55,821 nucleotides of DNA from Oerskovia douganii (GCF_015142735.1 NZ_JACSPN010000026.1:1-55821); one strand, 5' to 3'; positions 48,289 through 55,821 are shown, counted from the first letter of the stretch. Notes: generated by a model not told the origin, from the letters alone. Translations and numbers: made by a program.

Positions 48289-48914
48289 GGGTACGTGCTC
48301 CAGATCGTGAGGAACCACAGCGCGATGAACAGCGTGCTGACGGCGCCCACCGTCACGCCCGTGATCGCGAACCCGCGTCCCGTCGTCCCGTCCCGCGAGA
48401 TCTGCTGGAGCGCGACGATCCCCAGGACCAGCCCGACGACGCCCGGCACCAGGCAGAACGCGATCCCGGCGAGCGACGTGATCATCGACGCGAGCGCCAG
48501 ACCGTTCTGTCGCGGCGGAGGCGCGAACGAGGCGTTCCACGACGGGGCCACGGGCAGGCCCGGGGGTGGCCCGTACCCGGTCCCGTAGCCGTTCGGCGGG
48601 CCCGGGTGCGAAGGGTGCTGGCCCCCGTACGGGCTCGGCTCGTAGGCCCCCGGCGGCGTCCCGTAGACGGGGGTCCCGGGCGGACCGTACGGGCCGTAGC
48701 CCTGACCGCCGGGCGCAGGGGGCGCCGTCGGGTCGCCGACCGGAGCAGGCGCGTACGGGTCCGCCGCGACGGGCGCGTCGTCCGCCCAGGCCGGAGGCCG
48801 GTACGGCACCAGCGGAGGTTGGCGGCCCGGCCCGCCGGAGGCCGGAGGGTGCGGCTGCGGCGGCAGCGGATCCGGGTCCGGGGTGCCCGACCCCGGCGGC
48901 GGAGATGACGTCAT
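48285..48914 (-). CDS. DUF4190-type membrane protein with Pro/Tyr/Gly-rich N-terminus
   Basis: ATG 48914 gives 209 residues. The first 135 are low-complexity (PYGPPGTPVYGTPPG, HPPASGGPG) and probably disordered. Two helices follow in the DUF4190 domain (ALASMITSLAGIAFCLVPGVVGLVLG, with QISRDGTTGRGFAITGVTVG before the second helix). Function unknown. TACGGT lies 6 bases before the ATG without a Shine-Dalgarno, so translation is probably leaderless. Pairs with the downstream gene through GTGA overlap. Confidence 0.82.
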   Translation of the reverse strand: MTSSPPPGSGTPDPDPLPPQPHPPASGGPGRQPPLVPYRPPAWADDAPVAADPYAPAPVGDPTAPPAPGGQGYGPYGPPGTPVYGTPPGAYEPSPYGGQHPSHPGPPNGYGTGYGPPPGLPVAPSWNASFAPPPRQNGLALASMITSLAGIAFCLVPGVVGLVLGIVALQQISRDGTTGRGFAITGVTVGAVSTLFIALWFLTIWSTYP

Positions 48915-48920
48915 GGGAGA

Positions 48921-48926
48921 ACCGTA
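48921..48926 (-). promoter_or_regulatory. Leaderless-type -10 box of the DUF4190 operon
   Basis: Read on the minus strand, TACGGT (TANNNT) ends 6 bases before ATG 48914. Confidence 0.6.
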
Positions 48927-49000
48927 GCCATGCCGAGCGCCGGCCGTCGGGACTCTCCGCGGCGGGTGAACCCGTGGCCGTCCGAGGCGCCCCGACGAAT

Positions 49001-49067
49001 ATTTTGTGAGGATTCCACCCCAAATGGCTCCGGAGCCCCTCGGGTCGGTCCCCGGCGCGTCTATGAT
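49001..49067 (+). promoter_or_regulatory. Promoter and possible operator of the phosphohexomutase-GH94 operon
   Basis: An AT-rich 25-bp pseudo-palindrome at 49001-49025 (ATTTTG...CCAAAT, 9 of 12 pairs) stands out in GC-rich DNA. A clear -10 box TATGAT (49062-49067) lies 37 bp further on; no good -35 box is seen. The LacI palindrome of the 4-6 kb locus is absent here, so control is likely by another regulator or activator. Confidence 0.45.
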
Positions 49068-49092
49068 CGGTGGTGGTACCGGGCTTTCGCGG

Positions 49093-49108
49093 TCCCTCCT
49101 GGGAGGGA
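49093..49108 (+). other. Small hairpin in the 5' untranslated region
   Basis: TCCCTC and GAGGGA flank CTGG, followed by ATTTGGAAGGAG. It lies about 100 bases before ATG 49209 and 26 bases after the -10 box. It could stabilise or attenuate the long leader; no known riboswitch is recognised. Confidence 0.35.
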
Positions 49109-49208
49109 TTTGGAAGGAGTCGTGCTTTTCTCGCTCGGCTCTCCGGTGCCCCACCGAGCGCGGCCTGCACGGGCCTCGCGCGACGCATCACCGAGCAGTG
49201 AGGACGTC

Positions 49209-51431
49209 ATGACCCTGCCACAGGCCGCACAGGTTCCCGCCACCACGAACGATCGAGCGGCGGTGGTCCTCGCTGCAGGCATCGACGACGCGTCCCGCGA
49301 GCTCATCACGCGCCCGCTCGGCGACGCGACCGTCGTCGAGCTCGCCGTCGCGAACGTCCGCAAGGTCGTCCCCGACGACCGCATCGTGGTCGTCATCGCC
49401 CCCGGGGACACGACCGTCCGGGGCCTGCTGGGCGAGGGGTTCCGGTACGTCGAGCAGCGTGACCTGCCCGGGACGGGCGGCGCGACGCTCGCGGCCCGGG
49501 CCGCGGTCGCCTCGCTCCCCGTGCCCGCGAGCGAGGTCCTCGTGGCCTACGCCGACACCCCGCTCCTGCGCTCCGAGTCCCTGCTGGGCCTCCTGACCCG
49601 CCACACGCTCAAGGGGGCCGACCTCTCGCTGCTCGCAGCCGTCGTGACCGAGGACCTGCCCACCTACGGGCGCATCGTCCGCCAGGACGGTGAGATCACG
49701 GCCATCCTCGAGGAGGAGGACCGCCCGAGCGGCGCCGACGCCGACGGCACCGCCACCGAGGTGAACGTGGGCGCCTACGTCGCGGCCCCCGACCTGCTGT
49801 TCACCGAGCTCGAGGACATGGTCGCCGGGGGAGAGCACCGGCTCACCGAGCTCGCACGCCGAGTCATCGCCAAGCAGAAGAGCATCTCGTCGTACCGGAT
49901 CTACGACACCGACGAGGTCCGGGGCATCAACACCCCCGAGGAGCTCCAGGAAGCCGCGGACATCCTCCTCAAGCGGCTCTTCATGCCCAAGAAGAACACC
50001 GACACCAAGATCGTGTTCGGCACGGGCGGGTGGCGCGCCATCATCGGCGAGGGCTACACGCTCGCCAACGTGCGCCGCCTGTGCCAGGCGATCGCGAACG
50101 AGACGGTCCGCAAGGGCATCGACGGCCTGGGGGTCGTGATCGGCGGGGACCGCCGCTTCCTCTCGCGCGAGTCCGCGATCGCGGCCGCAGAGGTCTTCGC
50201 GGGCAACAACATCCCGGTCACGCTCCTGCCCGACGACGTCCCCACGCCCCTCGTGACCTTCGCCGCCCCGTACCTCGGCGCGGCCTACGGCATCATCGTC
50301 ACGTCGAGCCACAACCCGCCCGAGTGGAACGGCATGAAGGTCTTCCGCCAGGACGGCTCGCTGCCCCTCGACGACGAGACGGACCGCTACCAGGACGAGG
50401 CCAACGCGCTCAGCGTCGACGACGTCATCACGCTCGACCTCGCGGTCGCCCGCAAGGCCGGCCTCGTCGTGGACAAGGTCCTCACCGAGCCCTACGTCGA
50501 CGCGATCGAGAAGATCGTCGACGTCGAGGCGGTGCGCGGCTCGGACCTGCGCGTGATCGTCGACCCCATGTACGGCACGAGCCAGCTCACGCTCGGCACC
50601 ATCCTCAACGACATGCGCGTGCGCTCGGAGTTCATCCACGCCGCCCACAACCCGCTGTTCGGCGGGATCGCCCCCGCGCCGGACCTCCAGCGCCTGTCGA
50701 CGCTGATCTCGATGATCAAGCAGGGCGGTGGCCGCTACGACCTGGGCATGGCGACCGACGGCGACTCGGACCGTATCGGGATCGTCGACGAGACAGGCGA
50801 GTACATCTCGACCAACGACCTCCTGCTCCTCCTCTACTGGTACCTGCACGAGTTCCGCGGCGAGAAGGGCGGCGTCGTGCGCAACCTCGCGACCACGCAC
50901 CTGCTCGACCGGCTCGCGGCGCACTTCGGCGAGGAGTCCCGCGAGGTCAAGGTCGGCTTCAAGCACGTCACCGCCGGCATGGAGGAGATCGGTGCCGTGC
51001 TCGGCGGCGAGTCCTCGGGCGGCCTCACGGTCCGCGGCTGGATCCTCGGCAAGGACGGCATCTTCGCGTGCGCCCTGGTGGTCGAGATGCTGGCCCGCAC
51101 GGGCAAGAAGATCTCCGAGCTGCGCGAGATGATCTACGAGATCACGGGACGCCTCTACACTCTCGAGGCAGGCGTGGACTCCACGCCCGAGATGCGGATC
51201 GCCGTGCCGCGCCGCCTCGAGGCCGACCCGCTCACGCACGTCGGGCCGTACCCCGTCGTGAGCATCTCCCACCTCGACGGCACCAAGATCGTCCTCGAGA
51301 ACGACAACTGGGCGCTCCTGCGGTTCTCCGGGACCGAGCCGGTCCTGCGCATGTTCGTCGAGGCGGACTCGCCCGAGAAGGCCACCGAGCTGCTCGACTG
51401 GCTCAAGGGCTTCGTCACCGCGGGCGTCTGA
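49209..51431 (+). CDS. Fusion: GlmU-like nucleotidyltransferase domain + alpha-phosphohexomutase
   Basis: 740 residues from ATG 49209. Residues 1-260 follow the GlmU pyrophosphorylase fold (VVLAAG, VEQRDLPGTGGATLAA, VLVAYADTPLL, YGRIVRQDGEITAILEEED, EVNVGAYV). The usual GXGTXM...PK signature after VVLAAG is replaced by IDDASRELITRPLG, so this half may not be catalytic. Residues about 265-740 are a complete phosphohexomutase: TSSHNPPEW (phosphoserine Ser367), metal loop DGDSDR (517-522), GGESSGG and phosphate-binding RFSGTEP (705). It should isomerise a sugar-1-phosphate to the 6-phosphate. The GH94 phosphorylase encoded 57 bp downstream would supply that substrate. Confidence 0.88.
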   Translation: MTLPQAAQVPATTNDRAAVVLAAGIDDASRELITRPLGDATVVELAVANVRKVVPDDRIVVVIAPGDTTVRGLLGEGFRYVEQRDLPGTGGATLAARAAVASLPVPASEVLVAYADTPLLRSESLLGLLTRHTLKGADLSLLAAVVTEDLPTYGRIVRQDGEITAILEEEDRPSGADADGTATEVNVGAYVAAPDLLFTELEDMVAGGEHRLTELARRVIAKQKSISSYRIYDTDEVRGINTPEELQEAADILLKRLFMPKKNTDTKIVFGTGGWRAIIGEGYTLANVRRLCQAIANETVRKGIDGLGVVIGGDRRFLSRESAIAAAEVFAGNNIPVTLLPDDVPTPLVTFAAPYLGAAYGIIVTSSHNPPEWNGMKVFRQDGSLPLDDETDRYQDEANALSVDDVITLDLAVARKAGLVVDKVLTEPYVDAIEKIVDVEAVRGSDLRVIVDPMYGTSQLTLGTILNDMRVRSEFIHAAHNPLFGGIAPAPDLQRLSTLISMIKQGGGRYDLGMATDGDSDRIGIVDETGEYISTNDLLLLLYWYLHEFRGEKGGVVRNLATTHLLDRLAAHFGEESREVKVGFKHVTAGMEEIGAVLGGESSGGLTVRGWILGKDGIFACALVVEMLARTGKKISELREMIYEITGRLYTLEAGVDSTPEMRIAVPRRLEADPLTHVGPYPVVSISHLDGTKIVLENDNWALLRFSGTEPVLRMFVEADSPEKATELLDWLKGFVTAGV

Positions 51432-51488
51432 GCCTCAGCCCTCGCACCCACCCACCCGCACCTCTCACCGACAGGAACCGACCCGACG

Positions 51489-53945
51489 ATGCGTTACGGC
51501 CATTTCGACACAGCTCGCGACGAGTACGTCATCGAGCGCCCCGACGTCCCCGTCTCGTGGACGAACTATCTGGGCACCAAGGACTTCTGCACCGTCCTGT
51601 CCCACAACGGCGGCGGCTACTCGTACTACAAGTCGGCGCAGACCGGCCGCATCTCGCGGTTCCGCCAGAACGGCGTCCCCCTCGACCGCCCGGGGCACTA
51701 CGTGTACCTGCGCGACGAGGCCGACGGCGACTACTGGTCGGTCTCGTGGCAGCCGGTGGGCAAGCCGCTCGTGGCCGACGGCGACCCGATCGACCCTGCG
51801 GGCGGTGCGGGTCGCTGGACGACCCGCCACGGCCTGAGCTACTCGACGTTCGAGGCCCGGTACAAGGGCATCGACGCCCAGCAGACGATCTTCATCCCCC
51901 TGGACGACGACGTCGAGATCTGGGACGTGCGCCTGACGAACACGACCGACGAGGTCCGTGAGCTGAGCGTCGGGTCGTACGTGGAGTTCAGCTTCCACAC
52001 CATCACGATCGACAACCAGAACCTGCAGATGTCGCTCTACTCGACGGGCTCGTCCTACGAGGACGGCATCATCGAGTACGACGCGTACTACGAGCCGTGG
52101 ACGTTCCACTACTTCGCGTCGAGCGAGACGCCGTCGTCGTACGACTCGCTGCGCGACAACTTCATCGGCCCGTACCGCTCGGAGGCCAACCCGATCGCGA
52201 TCGAGCGCGGGCACGGCTCCAACGAGAGCGCGACGACGCAGAACCACTGCGGTGCGCTCCAGCACAAGGTCACACTCCAGCCCGGCGAGACCAAGCGCCT
52301 CGTCTACATGCTGGGCTACGGCTCGCGCGCCGAGGCCGGCCGCGCGATGCAGGCCAAGTACGCGGACGTCGCGACCGTCGACGCCGAGCGCGCCCGCCTG
52401 GCGGCCTACTGGAAGGCCAAGCAGGACAAGCTGCGCATCCGCACGCCCCACGAGGGCATGAACACCATGATCAACTCGTGGACGCTGCTCCAGGCGGAGA
52501 CGTGCGTCGTGTGGTCGCGCTTCGCGTCGTTCGTCGAGGTCGGCGGCCGCAGCGGCCTGGGCTTCCGCGACACGGCCCAGGACGTCATGAGCGTCATCCA
52601 CACCAACCCGACCAAGACGCACCAGCGCATCGTGGAGCTGCTGCGGGCCCAGACGGAGGCGGGCTACGGCCTGCACCTGTTCGAGCCCAAGGCGTTCGAC
52701 CCGGACGCGCCCAAGCTGCCCGACGTCCCGTCGCCGACGATCGTCCCGACGCCCGACCCCAAGGACCTCATCCACGGGCTCGAGGACACGTGCTCGGACG
52801 ACCACCTGTGGCTCGTGCCGTCGGTCGTCGAGTTCGTCAAGGAGACCGGTCGCCTGGAGTTCCTCGACGAGGTGATCCCGTTCGCCGAGGGCACGCCCGC
52901 CACGGTGTACGAGCACCTCACGCGCGCGCTCGACTTCTCGAGCGAGCAGATCGGTCAGAACGGCGTGGCCCTGGGCCTGCGCGCGGACTGGAACGACTGC
53001 CTGAACCTGGGCGGCGGCGAGACCTCCCTCGTGACGTTCCTGCACGCCTGGGCCATCCAGGCGTTCCTGGAGCTCGCGCGGCACCGTGCGGCCGCCGGGG
53101 ACGAGAGCGCGGCAGCGGACGTTGCCAAGTACGAGGCCGAGCTCGAGCGCATCGCGAAGGTCGCCGACACCCAGCTGTGGGACGGCGCCTGGTGGATCCG
53201 TGGCTACACGCGCGACGGCGTGAAGATCGGCTCGAACGACAACGACGAGGGCAAGATCTTCCTCGAGCACCAGGCGTGGCCCGTCATCGCGGGCATCACG
53301 ACCCAGGAGCGCGGCGAGGCGTCGATGGACTCGGTGCGCGAGCTCCTGGGGTCGGAGTACGGCAACCACCTGAACTGGCCGGCGTTCACCAAGGTCGACG
53401 ACACGGTCGGGTTCGTGACGCGCGTGTACCCGGGCATCAAGGAGAACGCGGCGATCTTCTCGCACCCGAACGCGTGGCCCATCATCGCCGAGGCCATGCT
53501 GGGCCGCGGCGACGAGGCCGTGCAGTTCTACGACGCGATCCTGCCGTACAACCAGAACGACAACATCGAGGTCCGCGGGGCCGAGCCCTACGCCTACGTG
53601 CAGTTCCTGTACGGCCGCGACCACGAGTGGTTCGGCAAGGCGCAGAACCCGTGGCTCACGGGCACGGCGGGCTGGATGTACACGGCTGCGACCAAGTACA
53701 TCCTCGGTGTCCGCCTGGCCCTCGACGGCCTGGTCGTCGACCCGTCGATCCCCAAGGACTGGGACGGCTTCGAGGTGCGTCGTGAGTGGCGTGGCGCGGT
53801 CTACGAGATCGAGGTCCGCAACCCCGACCACGTCTCGAAGGGCGTGCGGTCGGTGACGCTCGACGGCGTCGAGCTCGACCCGACCCGGCCGATCCCGGTC
53901 CAGCCGGAGGGCTCCGAGGTCAAGGTCGTCGTGACGCTGGGCTGA
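51489..53945 (+). CDS. GH94 disaccharide phosphorylase, N,N'-diacetylchitobiose phosphorylase-like
   Basis: 818 residues; GACAGGAACCGACCCGACG precedes ATG 51489. GH94 enzymes split a beta-1,4 disaccharide with phosphate into sugar-1-phosphate and free sugar. Catalytic acid in RADWNDCLNLGGGE (Asp500). Features I recall from Vibrio N,N'-diacetylchitobiose phosphorylase rather than from cellobiose phosphorylase are present: NYLGTKDFCTVLSHN, LDRPGHYVYLRD, ETCVVWSRFASFVEVGGRSG, GFRDTAQD (cellobiose enzymes have GFRDSNQD) and NPDHVSKGVRSVTLDG. Cytoplasmic, no signal peptide. The linked GlmU-like/mutase fusion fits N-acetylglucosamine-1-phosphate as product. Cellobiose as substrate remains possible. 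Confidence 0.9.
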   Translation: MRYGHFDTARDEYVIERPDVPVSWTNYLGTKDFCTVLSHNGGGYSYYKSAQTGRISRFRQNGVPLDRPGHYVYLRDEADGDYWSVSWQPVGKPLVADGDPIDPAGGAGRWTTRHGLSYSTFEARYKGIDAQQTIFIPLDDDVEIWDVRLTNTTDEVRELSVGSYVEFSFHTITIDNQNLQMSLYSTGSSYEDGIIEYDAYYEPWTFHYFASSETPSSYDSLRDNFIGPYRSEANPIAIERGHGSNESATTQNHCGALQHKVTLQPGETKRLVYMLGYGSRAEAGRAMQAKYADVATVDAERARLAAYWKAKQDKLRIRTPHEGMNTMINSWTLLQAETCVVWSRFASFVEVGGRSGLGFRDTAQDVMSVIHTNPTKTHQRIVELLRAQTEAGYGLHLFEPKAFDPDAPKLPDVPSPTIVPTPDPKDLIHGLEDTCSDDHLWLVPSVVEFVKETGRLEFLDEVIPFAEGTPATVYEHLTRALDFSSEQIGQNGVALGLRADWNDCLNLGGGETSLVTFLHAWAIQAFLELARHRAAAGDESAAADVAKYEAELERIAKVADTQLWDGAWWIRGYTRDGVKIGSNDNDEGKIFLEHQAWPVIAGITTQERGEASMDSVRELLGSEYGNHLNWPAFTKVDDTVGFVTRVYPGIKENAAIFSHPNAWPIIAEAMLGRGDEAVQFYDAILPYNQNDNIEVRGAEPYAYVQFLYGRDHEWFGKAQNPWLTGTAGWMYTAATKYILGVRLALDGLVVDPSIPKDWDGFEVRREWRGAVYEIEVRNPDHVSKGVRSVTLDGVELDPTRPIPVQPEGSEVKVVVTLG

Positions 53946-53961
53946 GTCACCCACCCTCTGT

Positions 53962-54022
53962 TGCCGAAAACGGGGTTGGGGTCGTTCTGAGTCCCAGAAC
54001 GACCCCAACCCCGTTCTCGGCA
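53962..54022. terminator. Very long inverted repeat (28-bp arms) between convergent GH94 and exonuclease genes
   Basis: Arms 53962-53989 and 53995-54022 match at 27 of 28 positions around AGTCC. It lies between two convergent stop codons (53945 plus, 54075 minus) and can serve both. The outer end TGCCGA and inner GGTT...GTCG resemble the hairpin at 15239-15302. Three GGCACC-like repeats follow. Confidence 0.85.
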
Positions 54023-54074
54023 CCGGCACCGGCACCGGGGGCAGCCGGGGGGGCCGGGCAGCCGGGCAGCGCCG

Positions 54075-54866
54075 TCAGTCCGAGAAGTCCACGATCACCG
54101 GCACGTGGTCCGAGGCGCCCTTGCCCTTGCGCTCGTCACGGTCGATCTCCACGCCCGTCGCCCGCGCGCGCAGAGCGGGGGAGAGGTACGCGTAGTCGAT
54201 CCGCATGCCCTGGTTCTTGGGGAACCGGAGCTGCTGGTAGTCCCAGTAGGTGTACTTGTGCTCCTCGGGGAAGAAGTCCCGCGTGACCTCGGTGTACCCG
54301 GCTGTCGTGAACGCCGCGAAGGCCTCGCGCTCGGCCGGCGATGTGTGCGTGTGCCCCGCGAACACCGCGGGGTCCCACACGTCGGTGTCGAGCGGTGCGA
54401 CGTTCCAGTCACCGACGAGCGCTACCTGCGCCGCGGGGTCCGCCTCGAGCCAGCCCGCGGCCTGCGTGCGCAGGTTGTGCAGCCACTCGAGCTTGTACGG
54501 GTAGTGCGGGTCGTCGAGCGCGCGCCCGTGCGGCACGTACAGGCTCCACACGCGCACGCCGCCGCACGTGGCCCCGATCGCGCGCGCCTCCAGGTGCGGC
54601 TCGGCCCCGAAGTGCGGCTGGGTCGCGAAGCCCGTCTCGACGTCCTCGATCCCGACGCGCGAGACGATCGCGACCCCGTTCCACTGGCTCAGGCCGAAGT
54701 GCGCGACCTCGTACCCCGCGGCCTCGAAGACCGCGTGCGGGAACTGGGCGTCCTTGCACTTGGTCTCCTGCAGCGCGAGCACGTCGGTGCCCGAGCGTTC
54801 GAGGAAGGCCACGGCGCGCTCGGCGCGGGCTCGGATCGAGTTGATGTTCCAGGTGGCGAGACGCAT
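54075..54866 (-). CDS. xth: Exodeoxyribonuclease III (AP endonuclease)
   Basis: 263 residues, normal length. Metal and active-site motifs: ATWNINSIRAR, LQETKCKDAQFP (Glu34), WSLYVPHGR, LVGDWNVAPLDTDVWDP, RIDYAYLSP and the final GASDHVPVIVDF. It repairs abasic sites and removes 3' blocks from DNA in the cytoplasm. ATG 54866 stands 6 bases after a TAGCCT box without a Shine-Dalgarno, so the mRNA is probably leaderless. Divergent from the SDR gene. Confidence 0.95.
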   Translation of the reverse strand: MRLATWNINSIRARAERAVAFLERSGTDVLALQETKCKDAQFPHAVFEAAGYEVAHFGLSQWNGVAIVSRVGIEDVETGFATQPHFGAEPHLEARAIGATCGGVRVWSLYVPHGRALDDPHYPYKLEWLHNLRTQAAGWLEADPAAQVALVGDWNVAPLDTDVWDPAVFAGHTHTSPAEREAFAAFTTAGYTEVTRDFFPEEHKYTYWDYQQLRFPKNQGMRIDYAYLSPALRARATGVEIDRDERKGKGASDHVPVIVDFSD

Positions 54867-54872
54867 GGCGAC

Positions 54873-54878
54873 AGGCTA
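54873..54878 (-). promoter_or_regulatory. Leaderless-type -10 box of exonuclease III
   Basis: Read on minus, TAGCCT ends 6 bases before the ATG. Confidence 0.6.
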
Positions 54879-54968
54879 GCCCGGCCGACCCACGCCGCCG
54901 CCGAGCCCGACGCGCGGTGGTGCGCGGCGCCGTCGGGCCTGCGGGTCACCCGACCGCCCCCGGCCCCC

Positions 54969-54974
54969 TAGGCT
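54969..54974 (+). promoter_or_regulatory. Leaderless-type -10 box of the SDR gene
   Basis: TAGGCT ends 6 bases before ATG 54981; no Shine-Dalgarno. Confidence 0.6.
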
Positions 54975-54980
54975 GGGTCC

Positions 54981-55748
54981 ATGGCGACTGCACTGATCAC
55001 CGGCGCCAGCGCCGGCCTGGGGCTCGAGTTCGCGTGGCAGCTGGCCACGGCCCGTCACGACCTGGTCCTCGTCGCGCGCGACGCCGAACGCCTCGAGCGC
55101 GTCGCGCAGCAGATCCGCGCTGCGGCCGGCGTGCGGGTCCAGGTCCTCCCGGCGGACCTCTCGGTGCCCGACGACGCCGCGCGCGTCGCAGCACGCCTCG
55201 CCCTCGTGGAGGAGGACGAGGCCGGGCAGCGGCCCGTGGGCCTGCTCGTCAACAACGCGGGCTACGCCGTGCACCAGCGCTTCGTGGGCGGTGACGTCGA
55301 GGCCGAGGTCAAGGCCCTGGACGTCATGGTGCGCGCGGTCCTGGTACTGTCGCACGCCGCGGCGGGCCAGATGACCGAGCGCGGGCGCGGCGCGATCCTC
55401 AACGTCGCGTCGGTCGCGGCACTCACGGCGAGCGGCACGTACTCGGCCGCCAAGGCGTGGGTGCGGACGTTCACCGAGGGCCTCGCGGTCGAGCTGCGCG
55501 GGACGGGCGTCACGGCCACGGCCCTGTGCCCGGGCCTCACGCACACCGAGTTCCACGAGCGGGCCGGGATCGACTACACGCAGCTCCCCGAGGTCGCCTG
55601 GCTCAACGCCGACCGCGTGGTCGCGGCGGCCCTCGCCGACGTACGCCGCGGCATCGTGATCTCGACGCCCTCGTTGCGGTACCGGCTGGCGTCGGGCCTG
55701 CTGAAGGTCGCGCCGCGCGCGGCCGTACGGGCGTTCGAGGGGCGCTAG
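54981..55748 (+). CDS. Short-chain dehydrogenase/reductase
   Basis: 255 residues of classical SDR type: cofactor loop TGASAGLG (7-14), NNAGYAVHQ, catalytic Ser144 (NVASVAA), Tyr154 and Lys158 (YSAAK), then CPGLTHTEFHERAG. An Arg in DLVLVARDAERL suggests NADP(H). Substrate unknown; the sequence recalls actinobacterial DltE/YdfG-like oxidoreductases. The stop codon TAG lies inside the CTAG target of the insertion sequence that begins two bases later, so the protein appears complete, while the element has landed exactly at its end. Confidence 0.9.
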   Translation: MATALITGASAGLGLEFAWQLATARHDLVLVARDAERLERVAQQIRAAAGVRVQVLPADLSVPDDAARVAARLALVEEDEAGQRPVGLLVNNAGYAVHQRFVGGDVEAEVKALDVMVRAVLVLSHAAAGQMTERGRGAILNVASVAALTASGTYSAAKAWVRTFTEGLAVELRGTGVTATALCPGLTHTEFHERAGIDYTQLPEVAWLNADRVVAAALADVRRGIVISTPSLRYRLASGLLKVAPRAAVRAFEGR

Positions 55749-55821
55749 GTGTACTGACCCGTTGCGTTGTTGATTCGGTCGATGGGTCGTAGGCCGCCGA
55801 TGCCGAGGTGGGGTCGTTCCA
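55745..55821 (-). mobile_element. End of an IS481-like element with the C-terminus of its transposase
   Basis: On the minus strand the window edge reads ERPHLGIGGLRPIDRINNAT, then GQYT and a stop: the conserved end of an IS481-type DDE integrase/transposase. The element itself probably begins at TGTACTGACCC (55750). GCTAGG (55744-55749) fits the NCTAGN target preferred by IS481-type elements and would be one copy of the target duplication. The transposase stop TAG is read from that target, not from the element. The rest lies beyond the window. Confidence 0.75.

Noticed and set aside
51465-54035. 856-codon open frame antisense to the GH94 gene
   Set aside because: Repetitive Val/Arg/Asp/Leu composition typical of complement frames in GC-rich genes; crosses the terminator hairpin.
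55745-55748. SDR gene truncated by the insertion sequence
   Set aside because: The stop codon lies within the target CTAG and the protein has a normal length and C-terminus, so the insertion seems to be just behind an intact gene.

Overview
The window is about 55.8 kb of very GC-rich DNA (low 70s percent by eye) with strong G/C third-position bias, many GTG and TTG starts, and several genes that look leaderless, with a TANNNT box 6-7 bp before the start codon. Gene content points to an actinobacterium of the order Micrococcales, most like the Cellulomonas/Oerskovia/Cellulosimicrobium/Sanguibacter group. The evidence is an HspR-type HAIR box before clpB, an actinobacterial dcd, an Mrp antiporter with a fused A/B subunit, DUF2510/DUF4190/Septum_form-type proteins, and many genes for di- and oligosaccharide use. 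Family names below are from reading the translations; no database search was run.

Layout. 1-113: the 3' part of a tRNA-Arg(ACG) gene and its terminator; the bases in front do not look like a tRNA 5' half, which suggests the attachment-site scar of an element lying to the left. 158-2369: a small membrane protein, then two back-to-back remnants of a rhamnose locus (C-terminal GH78-type rhamnosidase fragment and a 5'-clipped rhaD). 2437-4044: a secreted/anchored HNH (DUF1524-type) nuclease. 4222-10431: a LacI-controlled sugar ABC importer (repressor, lipoprotein, two permeases, AGE-family isomerase) with the same 14-bp operator in front of the repressor and the binding-protein gene. 10416-13937 (minus): a molybdate operon with a Mop-domain regulator, ModA and a fused ModB-ModC. 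14091-17811: small membrane protein, tRNA-Gly(CCC), TM2-domain protein, dcd, a conserved unknown and a PadR regulator. 18077-24965: a complete Mrp Na+/H+ antiporter operon A(B)CDEFG with overlapping genes. 25028-30042: a CDF metal exporter, an alpha/beta hydrolase and clpB. 30307-38355: the least ordinary region: three paralogous four-cysteine lipoproteins, a frameshifted secreted small protein, a CAP/peptidoglycan-binding protein, a lipid-kinase-like protein, and an ABC exporter made of a peptidoglycan-binding adaptor, an ATPase and an FtsX/MacB-like permease. 38488-40257: TPP riboswitch and thiC. 40308-44131 (minus): ABC ATPase and permease plus a NarL/LiaR-like two-component pair. 44354-47529: TetR regulator convergent with a GH3 beta-glucosidase, with a 26-bp operator-like palindrome upstream of the latter. 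47629-48914 (minus): two DUF4190-like membrane proteins. 49209-53945: a fusion of a GlmU-like nucleotidyltransferase domain to a phosphohexomutase, followed by a GH94 disaccharide phosphorylase that resembles N,N'-diacetylchitobiose phosphorylases more than cellobiose phosphorylases. 54075-55748: divergent exonuclease III and short-chain dehydrogenase. 55750-55821: the end of an IS481-like element.

How the genes fit together. The carbohydrate genes form separate modules: LacI/ABC/isomerase uptake, GH3 hydrolysis with a possible TetR switch, and phosphorolysis by GH94 feeding a sugar-1-phosphate to the fused mutase. The 34.7-38.4 kb genes look like an exporter or envelope-remodelling machine co-transcribed with at least one of the lipoprotein family members; its substrate is unknown and it is the best candidate here for an undescribed system. 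Both window edges are mobile-element scars (a tRNA att remnant on the left, an IS481-like end on the right), so the window is a chromosomal segment bounded by two independent insertions.
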